Assembly: GCF_019740335.1 (NCBI RefSeq)
Contig: NZ_JAHXZS010000002.1
Span: forward strand, 248,001-312,000
Reading direction: 5' to 3'
Length of the DNA: 64,000 nucleotides
DNA from: Alteraquisediminimonas sediminicola
Lineage (GTDB): Bacteria; Pseudomonadota; Alphaproteobacteria; Sphingomonadales; Sphingomonadaceae
Shown: positions 1-7,070 of the stretch, in pieces
How the letters are laid out: each line of letters starts with the position of its first letter
Position numbering within the stretch: the first letter of the stretch is position 1
The notes under the pieces: model-generated
What the model saw: only the letters and a program-made list of their open reading frames with translations
What the model was told of the DNA's origin: nothing
Database searches by the model: none
Translations under genes and position numbers: made by a program

Positions 1-150
1 ATCGGGTCTACGTAAGACGCGGCCTTTTTGCGACTGCTTTTTTTGTCGAGACAGCCACCAATAAGCACCTGCATCCGCCATGTGCGCGCATATACGTGAC
101 CATCCAAATATGATATTATTCAGCTTTATTGGGGATAAGGATTGAAGGCC

Positions 151-567
151 ATGCCAAGATCGATCTTCACCTTGCTGATGGCTTCATGCCTCGCGTCAAC
201 CACGGCCACAGCCGCGCAAACAAACACACAGGAAGCGGCGACATCCAAAGCGGAAACGCTCATTGTCGTGCTCAAGGATTTTTCCTTCACGCCGTCCATG
301 TTCGAGTTGCGCACGGGCCAGCCCTATGTGCTGCACCTCATCAACCGTGGATCGGGTGGGCATAATTTTTCGGCAAAGGCCTTTTTTGAAGCCGTATCAA
401 TCAATCCAGTTAGCCAGAATATCGTGCGCAATGGCAAGATCGAGGTGGCCAAGGGCGCAGAAATAGAATTGGCGTTCATCGCGATGACGCCCGGCACGTA
501 CAAGCTCAAATGCAGCCATTTTCTCCATTCGGGCTTTGGTATGAAAGGCCGCATTTCTATCCGCTGA
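151..567 (+). CDS. Periplasmic cupredoxin-like copper protein
   Basis: Small secreted blue-copper-type protein, probably an electron carrier or copper-binding protein in the periplasm. The N-terminus is a signal peptide (SIFTLLMASCLASTTATAAQ). The rest is one cupredoxin domain with the expected ligands: His in the GHNF segment, then a C-terminal cluster KCSHFLHSGFGMKG giving Cys, His and Met. A TTG lies 9 nt upstream in frame, but the ATG at 151 has a purine-rich GGGGATAAGG about 10 nt before it, so I chose the ATG. It converges on a cytochrome c gene only 9 nt away; both may serve the same redox chain (inference). Partner and redox role are not shown by the sequence. Confidence 0.85.
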   Translation: MPRSIFTLLMASCLASTTATAAQTNTQEAATSKAETLIVVLKDFSFTPSMFELRTGQPYVLHLINRGSGGHNFSAKAFFEAVSINPVSQNIVRNGKIEVAKGAEIELAFIAMTPGTYKLKCSHFLHSGFGMKGRISIR

Positions 568-576
568 CCCGCCCCA

Positions 577-966
577 TCAACGCGTCGAATTCGCCTTGAG
601 ATAGGCGATGACAGCAGCACGCTCCTGCGGTTTTTTCAGGCCGGGAAAGGACATCGCCGTCCCTTTGACCACCTGTTGCGGCGCATTGAGGTAACGATCC
701 AGCGCCGCCGGGGTCCAGACCTGCCCATAGGCCTTCATCGCCCTTGTGTATCGGGGGAAAGTCGCAAGCGTGCCGGATTTCCGCCCCACGACCCCGCGCA
801 ATGACGGACCGACGCGCGTGGCCTGTACCGGCGCATCAGGCGGGACATGGCATGATGCGCAACGCATGAGAAACAAGGTCTTGCCCTGCACCGGTGTTTG
901 CGCGCTCAATGGCATCGCCAGCGACATGGAAAGGGAGATCAGAACAAAAGAAAGGGCGTGTTTCAT
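577..966 (-). CDS. Small monoheme cytochrome c, class I
   Basis: Periplasmic electron carrier of about 129 residues. It has a signal peptide (ALSFVLISLSMSLAMPLSAQ), one heme-binding CASCH motif about 15 residues into the mature part, the GPSLRGVVGR segment typical of class I cytochromes c, and a distal Met ligand in GTAMSFPG. The longer reading (MRRDAMKH) adds five codons; the internal Met before KHALS gives a normal signal peptide and is preferred. It converges with the cupredoxin gene. Family assignment is firm; partner enzyme unknown. Confidence 0.88.
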   Translation of the reverse strand: MKHALSFVLISLSMSLAMPLSAQTPVQGKTLFLMRCASCHVPPDAPVQATRVGPSLRGVVGRKSGTLATFPRYTRAMKAYGQVWTPAALDRYLNAPQQVVKGTAMSFPGLKKPQERAAVIAYLKANSTR

Positions 967-1002
967 TGCGTCTCTCCTCAAGGAATATGCAGGTAAACGC
1001 GT

Positions 1003-1296
1003 TCATTCCCCCCCTTGCTTGGTCGGAGATTCATGATGATGTCCCGCCGCCGCACCCAGCGCATGCAGCGCATCCAGCACATGGGACAGGGTCACCGGCA
1101 CATCCCCGGCCATATTTTCTTCCTGCGCGACTTCCTGTTCGCGCACATCATATTCCCAACGCCGCAAGATATCGATTTTGCGGCTGTCGGTAATACCTTG
1201 CGCCGCCACGACATCGCCGGGGCAGGCGAACACCGATGCCGGATCAAGCAGCGCCTGTTCGCAGTCTTCAATCGAGAGAGATTTGATCGTCATCAC
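1003..1296 (-). CDS. Small conserved protein next to bacterioferritin
   Basis: Protein of 97 residues that I do not recognise as a named family. It begins MMTIKSLSIEDCEQALLDP, has the segment FACPGDVVAAQGITDSRKIDILRRWEYD, which looks like a short helix-turn-helix or adaptor motif, then an acidic linker, a helical stretch (VLDALHALGAAAG) and a His-rich tail (HHHESPTKQGGE). There is no signal peptide or membrane segment. It starts 31 nt after the bacterioferritin stop on the same strand, so the two are probably co-transcribed and functionally linked. The His-rich tail could bind metal, but that is inference. Confidence 0.7.
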   Translation of the reverse strand: MMTIKSLSIEDCEQALLDPASVFACPGDVVAAQGITDSRKIDILRRWEYDVREQEVAQEENMAGDVPVTLSHVLDALHALGAAAGHHHESPTKQGGE

Positions 1297-1327
1297 ACCC
1301 TCCTATGGAGCGAATTGCTCCCCGGCT

Positions 1328-1795
1328 CTAACCCTTGGCCCTTAAGCCGCTATCCTTGATCTGGCCGGGCGTGCGCAGCATCTTGTCGACCTCGCCCGCA
1401 TGCAGCTCTTCGGCCATAATCATCGTGCGGGCATATTCTTCCAGCATCACCGATTTGCCCGCCACCGCATCCAATAGCGCCGCGTATAATGCCAAAGCCC
1501 GCCCCTCGGATTCGAGTGCTTCCCGCAGGATCATCGTGACATCGGTGCGATGGCTGTCCAGCAACGCGCCTATTTCAAGCGAGGGATACGCGCCAAGATG
1601 GGTAATCATCTCCCCCGCCTGTTCCGCATGGCGCAATGATTCCATCGCCTGCGCGCGCAACCAAGATACGATGGGAATGCGATTATGTCCGAAGATCAGA
1701 AGCGAATAATGGGTGTAGCGCACGACACCCGCCAATTCCTGTTCAAGGATATTATTCAGGATCGCAACCACCTGCTCTCTATCGTAGCTGGCCAT
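1328..1795 (-). CDS. Bacterioferritin / ferritin-like protein
   Basis: Cytoplasmic iron-storage or oxidative-stress ferritin of 155 residues, the usual bacterioferritin length. It is a four-helix bundle with carboxylate and His ligands of a di-iron centre: EQE near residue 18-20, ESLRH near 52-56, a Glu in REALESEG near 95, and EELH near 129-132. Y27 and the HLGAYPSLEIGALL loop are also family features. First gene of a two-gene unit with the small protein at 1003-1296. Whether it binds heme (true bacterioferritin) cannot be settled here; it resembles the Dps/bacterioferritin-like subgroup that carries the ITHLG segment. Confidence 0.87.
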   Translation of the reverse strand: MASYDREQVVAILNNILEQELAGVVRYTHYSLLIFGHNRIPIVSWLRAQAMESLRHAEQAGEMITHLGAYPSLEIGALLDSHRTDVTMILREALESEGRALALYAALLDAVAGKSVMLEEYARTMIMAEELHAGEVDKMLRTPGQIKDSGLRAKG

Positions 1796-1903
1796 AGCCT
1801 ACCTCCTATCGGGAAGCGACTAAATCAGCCCGAGAAGCAGAGTCGCCTCGAAGCTAAAATATACTCCCTTATAGGCCGCAGTAGAAGCGCTATCATCCCT
1901 TAG

Positions 1904-2308
1904 TTATGCGCCGAAAAAATTCAGCTCCAGCATGATCCCATTGGTGTCTTCGATGAAAATCTGCCGCAGCCCGATCTGGGGCAGATCATTGGCATGAAAC
2001 ACCCGTTGCTGTGCAGTTAAGCGCTGCACCATCTCTTCATAGCCACTGCATTTGAGCGCGACATGATGGATGCGCGCACTCCCCGATGCCGCAAGCGAGG
2101 CGCTCTCTTCCCATGGGTAGAGCAATTCGACGGCGGCGAGATGGATGACGGCTTGCCCTGCCGCATCGCATATCCATGCGGCCTTGTTGCGATCAGCACA
2201 ACCGGGGGATGGTTGAATGTCCATGCCCAGCACATCGGCGAAAAACTGCGCCGTGCCCACCACATCAGCCGTGCGGATATTCACATGATCAATCGTATCC
2301 ACGCCCAT
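1904..2308 (-). CDS. VOC (glyoxalase/dioxygenase fold) protein
   Basis: Protein of 134 residues with one vicinal-oxygen-chelate domain. The start IDHVNIRTADVVGTAQFFADVLGM carries the first metal-ligand His, IHHVALKC is the second beta-alpha unit, and QIFIEDTNGIMLELNFF supplies the C-terminal acidic ligand. VOC members are glyoxalases, extradiol dioxygenases, isomerases or resistance proteins; substrate cannot be assigned. It stands between bacterioferritin and a dipeptidase, both also on the minus strand, with gaps that do not suggest tight coupling. GGGGAAAGCC precedes the ATG. Confidence 0.8.
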   Translation of the reverse strand: MGVDTIDHVNIRTADVVGTAQFFADVLGMDIQPSPGCADRNKAAWICDAAGQAVIHLAAVELLYPWEESASLAASGSARIHHVALKCSGYEEMVQRLTAQQRVFHANDLPQIGLRQIFIEDTNGIMLELNFFGA

Positions 2309-2360
2309 TGGCTTTCCCCATCCTTAAAACTGCGCCACCGGGCTTGATGAAAACCGGGGA

Positions 2361-3644
2361 TTAACTGGCCGGTGTACTATTGGTATCGGCCACGGCCTCT
2401 ACCGCCTTCATCACACGCAACACATTGCCGCCCCAGATCTTGGCTATGTCGCCTTCAGTATAGCCCGCGTCAAGCAGCGTCTGGGTAATACGCGGAATGG
2501 CCGTCACATCCGCCATGCCGATCACGCCGCCACCGCCATCCCAATCAAGCCCTATGCCGACATGATCCGTCCCAAGCACCTGTAACGCATGGATCAGATG
2601 CGCTGCGAACTGGGCGTAGCTGCGTTCAAAACCCGGATAGCGCCGCAAGATCGCCGCACGCGCCGCGACAAATTGCGCGGTTTGGGTCGGCGTCATCGCA
2701 TGATGATCACCATATTGCAGATTGAGTTGATTGAGCGCGGCATCGCGTTCGGGATTGGGACCGCTTGCCGCAAGATAGGCGCCAAAGCTGTTGATCTGAA
2801 TAACCCCACCCTTGGCCGCCAGCCGCTTCAACCGGGGATCATCGACATTGCGCGGATGGTCGTACACGCCCTCGCAACCGGAATGGGACAGGATGATCGG
2901 CGCTTTCGAGAGGTCAAGCATTTGATCCAGCACATCATCCGAGGCATGGCTGGCATCAAGGATCATGCCCAGCGCATTGGCCCGCGCGACCAATTGGCGA
3001 CCTAATGGGCTTAACCCGTGCCACTCCGCCCCTTTGGGATCGGTCGAGCTATCGCCAAAGTCATTATTGCGGAAATGGACAAGCCCGACCATCCGCACAC
3101 CCAATGCGTAAAAACTGTCGAGCAAGCCCAGATCACCGGACAGCGGATAGGCGTTTTCAATGCTTTGATAGATGACGGCCATGTCCTGCGCCGCAATGCT
3201 GGCGGCATCGTCCGCCCGCGTCGCCAGCGCGACCTTGTCATGCAACCGCGCCGCCATCTCGTGGATTTCTACTGCGCGGACCAACGCATGATCGCGCGCC
3301 TTGGCGGTCGCTTCCGGCGTGCGCGCGCCTTGCGGGGTGTAGATGACGAAAAAACCGCCATCAAGCGCGCCACGCTTCATCCGAGGGAGATCGACCTGCG
3401 ATGGATCGCTGGCCAGTTGGTGGCGATCCGCAAAGTCCCAACCGGGACGGGTAAAATGAATGGGCGTATCAAGATGGGTGTCGAGCGTAAGCAAGCGCCG
3501 ATGTATCGCCACCGACCGCGCGCTCGCTTTCGTGCCAGCGCCAATGTCAGCCTGCGCATCTGCCTGCGCATGTACCGGCAATTGTGCCGCCAACACCAGC
3601 ATGAAGGCGCGCGCAAGTTTCTTCTTCATCATCGACACATGCAC
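2361..3644 (-). CDS. Secreted membrane-dipeptidase family (M19) peptidase
   Basis: Zinc dipeptidase of the M19 family, about 420 residues, exported by an N-terminal signal peptide (KKKLARAFMLVLAAQLPVHAQA). Visible motifs: the HLD metal motif in LDTHLDTP, the bridging Glu in YQSIENAYPL, SHAS in ILDASHASDD, LSHSG in PIILSHSGCEG, and the GLDWDGGGGV segment near the C-terminus. The family hydrolyses dipeptides, often with D-residues or dehydropeptides. The start is uncertain: the GTG at 3644, a second GTG at 3638 or the ATG pair at 3632/3629 are all possible, with AAGGGA just upstream of the first. No operon partner is evident. Confidence 0.88.
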   Translation of the reverse strand: MHVSMMKKKLARAFMLVLAAQLPVHAQADAQADIGAGTKASARSVAIHRRLLTLDTHLDTPIHFTRPGWDFADRHQLASDPSQVDLPRMKRGALDGGFFVIYTPQGARTPEATAKARDHALVRAVEIHEMAARLHDKVALATRADDAASIAAQDMAVIYQSIENAYPLSGDLGLLDSFYALGVRMVGLVHFRNNDFGDSSTDPKGAEWHGLSPLGRQLVARANALGMILDASHASDDVLDQMLDLSKAPIILSHSGCEGVYDHPRNVDDPRLKRLAAKGGVIQINSFGAYLAASGPNPERDAALNQLNLQYGDHHAMTPTQTAQFVAARAAILRRYPGFERSYAQFAAHLIHALQVLGTDHVGIGLDWDGGGGVIGMADVTAIPRITQTLLDAGYTEGDIAKIWGGNVLRVMKAVEAVADTNSTPAS

Positions 3645-3880
3645 TTCCCTTGCGCGTCACATTCCAAGCTTCAGCCTATGACAGCGACTGTCGCCGACAA
3701 CCGCATTTCCTGCAAGGCAGCGTGAAAAGATCGACGACAAGGCCCCCATCACCACCCCCGGCGAGAATGTTTAAATTTAATAATTTATCAACTTTCATAA
3801 TCTAGGTTCAACTTAATCCAAGCCCTTAAGCAAGGTGCGGATTTCAGCTTGACTGACACTTTGGAACTGGGAGCCATCAC

Positions 3881-4054
3881 ATGAAATTCATTCGCAAAAT
3901 GTTGAAGAACAATAAGGGCGCAACGGCTATTGAATATGGCCTGATTGCGGCACTGATCGCTGTTGCTGCCATCACTGCGATGCAGAGCCTTGGCAACAAT
4001 CTGTCGAAGACCTTCAACAACGTCTCGACCAACCTGGGTGCTGCTGCCGCTTAA
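3881..4054 (+). CDS. flp: Flp/Fap-type IVb pilin
   Basis: Prepilin of 57 residues. It opens with a basic leader (MKFIRKMLKNNKG), followed by the processing site G/ATAIEYGLIAALIA with the conserved Glu at +5 and Tyr at +6 of the mature protein, then a hydrophobic helix and a short tail ending GAAAA. Family members are cut by the TadV/CpaA peptidase and polymerised by the Tad/Cpa machinery into adhesive pili. No tad/cpa assembly genes are in the window, so this is an isolated pilin copy or a pilin whose machinery lies elsewhere. A strong terminator follows 40 nt downstream. Confidence 0.9.
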   Translation: MKFIRKMLKNNKGATAIEYGLIAALIAVAAITAMQSLGNNLSKTFNNVSTNLGAAAA

Positions 4055-4093
4055 TCGGCGCATTTATCCAAGTTTATCAAAACGCAAAAAAAT

Positions 4094-4127
4094 GGGGTCG
4101 AAACATGATGTTTCGGCCCTATTTTTA
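4094..4127 (+). terminator. Rho-independent terminator after flp
   Basis: An 11-nt arm GGGGTCGAAAC pairs with GTTTCGGCCCT across a five-base ATGAT loop (with G-T wobbles), followed by a run rich in T (ATTTTTATG). Good stem plus T tract placed 40 nt after the flp stop. Confidence 0.8.
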
Positions 4128-4169
4128 TGCATAAATTGCAGCAACCTAGCCATCCAACAGGCCTTGACC

Positions 4170-6680
4170 CTATAAATCCTCGACCTTTTTCTGCAGATCG
4201 GCAATCAGGCCCGCCATATTCGGCAGCCGCTTCGCCTCTTCACGCAGGATGATGTCAAAGGCGCGTTTTTTGAAGGGACGCATGTCGATGCCGTCGGGCA
4301 AATCCTGTGCGACCGAACTCGCCAATATGTCCATCAACCGATCCACGGCATGGAGTCGTCCCAATAGATAGTCATTTTCGCGCGCAGCATGGCTGAAAAA
4401 TCCGGCGAAACCGCCAAAGCCCCCGCCTTTCAACACCGATTCGTTACTGGCAAAAATGGTTGCATCATCCGGGCTGATTCGATCGACGATAATTTCATGC
4501 AGCTCAGTCAATTGCAGCGCTTCATGCGGGTCTTGCATGCTGATCATCGGGAAAGACACCATATCCCAGACATCGAACCCCAAATAGGTCACGAGCAATT
4601 CACGGCGCAACAGCGGATCAATCCCCTGCACATCGATTGACCCCATGATTTCATCGGTTTCATGGGTAAATCGCGCAAAATCGCATTCCAGACCGATTTG
4701 TTCGATGATCGCGCTGATTTCATTGCGGTTGAACGTGACGAATTCCGACACTTCGGGAAGGTCATCTATCGGCGAGACAAATTGGTTGCGACTAAACAGA
4801 TCGCGTGTATGCGACACCGTCTGGCCGCGCAGAAAATCATGCTTGTGATAAGCGCGCATTGCCCCTGCTTGCCGATATAATCGCCGTTTCAGGGCATCAA
4901 GCGCGGCCCGCAACCGGGTTACGTCATCCACCTCGCTAGATCTCTGGTGCAGGCGATTGATCGCGCGCATCACCGATTGGATGCGCCGATGGCGAAAGCT
5001 CAGGTCAAAACTGCTGACAAACCGCAAGAAGCTTGGCAGGGCGGCATCATCGGCCAGTTGCGCCGGCACCTCATAACAACTGCGATATATCTCGGTCTGC
5101 CTCGCCCATAGGCGCAACATCTTTGCCACCCAATGGGCGCGGGCCGACCCGATCGGATAAGTGCAAATGGCGCAGATCAACCGGGTAAGATAATCCAGCC
5201 CTGCGCCGATCATCAATTGCATGTAATTATTGTATAACAGAGCGGTTTGCGCGCTGACGCAATGCGCCATTTGCAATCGCCATTGACGGATCTGGGGCGC
5301 ATCGGCCACTTGATTCAGCCCTTCCCCGGCCACACCATCGACCATCTTCAACACGCGCGGGGTCGCGGAATCGAACGCCTCTTTCAACCGGCCGATATTG
5401 GCATTGAAGACTTCGATCCGCGACAGTTCGTTAAAGATCGGCTCGTACCGCGGCAGATCGGATAAGGCCCCAGTGATGGTCGGGATAAAGCCGGGCATGA
5501 CGCCCAGCCGTGACCTGAGCGCCTTGCCTGGATGGGGATCGATATAGACCAGCCGCCGGTCCACCTCACGAAAGGCCGGATGTGCGCTGGCCGCCTCCAT
5601 TGCCTCGAACACGGGCTTGTTGTTGAGGATGCTGCCATCGACGAAAACGGCACTTTCCGGGTTCATGTTGAAAGACAGATAATGGCGGAAGTTGGTCCGT
5701 AGAAACTGCTCTCGTGCGGGCCATGATTGCCGCCGCGCCGCCAGCGCCGCATCCATTTCGTGGATTTGCACCGGCGGAAATGCCCCCGGAAATGAGGCTG
5801 TCGCCCGCGCCGCAAAGGCCAAAGACGGGAGGTTGTAAGAATCAAAGTCGCTTTGCACCGCCCCGCCTTTGAATTGTTCAAAGGCGAAGCGAAAAATATG
5901 CCCATGCTCACGCTCCCGCACAATCGGCGGGTCATGAATATAGATCGAGCGTTCGGTGCCATAGAAATCGGTCACGGTCACCAACAGGTCAAGCCGGTGC
6001 CCCGCAGGCAGCAAAGATGCCGTGCTGAAGCGCGGTTCCCCCATCGCGCCCAGCGCATCGAGCAGCAAATTACAAAATCCCGGTCCATCCAATGGCGGCT
6101 GAAACCAGCGCGACCGCAGGAACAAAGACAGTTTTTTCCGCGTTTCCCGGTCCGGCACGAACGGCATCAACCGCCGCTTGGACAAGAGCCAGATCAACGG
6201 GCCGATAAAGGGCCGCAAATACCATTTATTCCAGAACCGCGCCTTGGCCTTCATATCCAGCACACGGGCAATATCGGCCTCGGTGATCCACATATCGGTC
6301 AACGGCTCGATCGGCAGATCATGGGCAAGGGCGCGGGCCAGCACGACCCCGTTGATCCCCCCGGCAGATGAACCGGCGATCACATCGACAATGACTCTGA
6401 GATCGAGATTTTGGCGGCCAATCGCCTTTAACAGATCGAAATAGACCGCTTCGGTATTATATTCCGGGCTATCGCCGACAACCGATTGAAAACTGCGCGC
6501 CGGATGGGTTTTCTCATCATCGCCCAGATCGCTGTGATAGGCTTTGGAGGCGCGAACCAGCTTGAGGATCTCCTTGGTGATCCCATGTTGATAAATCGCT
6601 AGCGAAATCCCGCCATAACATACCATTGCCAGCCGAAGGTCTTTCTCCTTGATCTGTGGAATGGATGGCGCATCCGACAC
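4170..6680 (-). CDS. Large patatin-like phospholipase-related protein
   Basis: Protein of 836 residues of the long patatin-like family (TIGR03607-type, with a DUF3376-like C-terminal region, from memory of the family). The nucleophile elbow GSSAGG places the catalytic Ser at about residue 105, and the second catalytic residue is the Asp of VFVDGSILNN near residue 345. The oxyanion segment near residues 22-33 reads YGGISLAIYQHG rather than the plain GGGxRG of bacterial patatins. There is no signal peptide; the C-terminal 400 residues are mostly helical and hydrophilic. Presumed acyl hydrolase on lipids; substrate unknown. It stands alone between flp and the STAS gene, reading toward flp. Confidence 0.87.
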   Translation of the reverse strand: MSDAPSIPQIKEKDLRLAMVCYGGISLAIYQHGITKEILKLVRASKAYHSDLGDDEKTHPARSFQSVVGDSPEYNTEAVYFDLLKAIGRQNLDLRVIVDVIAGSSAGGINGVVLARALAHDLPIEPLTDMWITEADIARVLDMKAKARFWNKWYLRPFIGPLIWLLSKRRLMPFVPDRETRKKLSLFLRSRWFQPPLDGPGFCNLLLDALGAMGEPRFSTASLLPAGHRLDLLVTVTDFYGTERSIYIHDPPIVREREHGHIFRFAFEQFKGGAVQSDFDSYNLPSLAFAARATASFPGAFPPVQIHEMDAALAARRQSWPAREQFLRTNFRHYLSFNMNPESAVFVDGSILNNKPVFEAMEAASAHPAFREVDRRLVYIDPHPGKALRSRLGVMPGFIPTITGALSDLPRYEPIFNELSRIEVFNANIGRLKEAFDSATPRVLKMVDGVAGEGLNQVADAPQIRQWRLQMAHCVSAQTALLYNNYMQLMIGAGLDYLTRLICAICTYPIGSARAHWVAKMLRLWARQTEIYRSCYEVPAQLADDAALPSFLRFVSSFDLSFRHRRIQSVMRAINRLHQRSSEVDDVTRLRAALDALKRRLYRQAGAMRAYHKHDFLRGQTVSHTRDLFSRNQFVSPIDDLPEVSEFVTFNRNEISAIIEQIGLECDFARFTHETDEIMGSIDVQGIDPLLRRELLVTYLGFDVWDMVSFPMISMQDPHEALQLTELHEIIVDRISPDDATIFASNESVLKGGGFGGFAGFFSHAARENDYLLGRLHAVDRLMDILASSVAQDLPDGIDMRPFKKRAFDIILREEAKRLPNMAGLIADLQKKVEDL

Positions 6681-6737
6681 GATATTCCCCTCATCAATAT
6701 GATTTGATTATATATGCCGAACTATTCCTTGGACCCT

Positions 6738-7070
6738 TTACGCAAAACTTTGCAGCGCCTCTTCGCGCGTATTGTTGATGTCCAGAATAGCCTGAAGACG
6801 CAGCAGTTCAAACGCCGCGCGGACAACGGGCGACAGGCCGCACAATTTCAATCGACCACCCACCGCCGCTGCATGGCGCTGACATGAAATCATCGCGCCC
6901 ATGCCGGAACTGTCGATAAACCGGATACCCGACAAATCAATCAACAGCTTGATTGGCGAGGTCAATAATGGCAGCACCATCTCCTTGAAATAATTGACGT
7001 TGCTCGCATCCAATTCGCCATTCAGGGTGACAATATGGACATTGCCGACCAATTCAGATGTCACTTCCAT
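6738..7070 (-). CDS. STAS-domain anti-sigma factor antagonist
   Basis: Single STAS domain of 110 residues (RsbV/SpoIIAA type) acting in a partner-switching cascade: unphosphorylated it binds a kinase/anti-sigma protein. The phospho-site motif DSSGMGAMISC follows the conserved strand LLIDLSGIRFI. The open frame extends farther upstream, but the start at MEVTSELV is preceded by AGGAGGAGT at good spacing, and it overlaps the end of the upstream phosphatase gene by 17 nt, which indicates translational coupling. The neighbouring fused phosphatase/kinase-like protein is the likely partner. Confidence 0.9.
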   Translation of the reverse strand: MEVTSELVGNVHIVTLNGELDASNVNYFKEMVLPLLTSPIKLLIDLSGIRFIDSSGMGAMISCQRHAAAVGGRLKLCGLSPVVRAAFELLRLQAILDINNTREEALQSFA

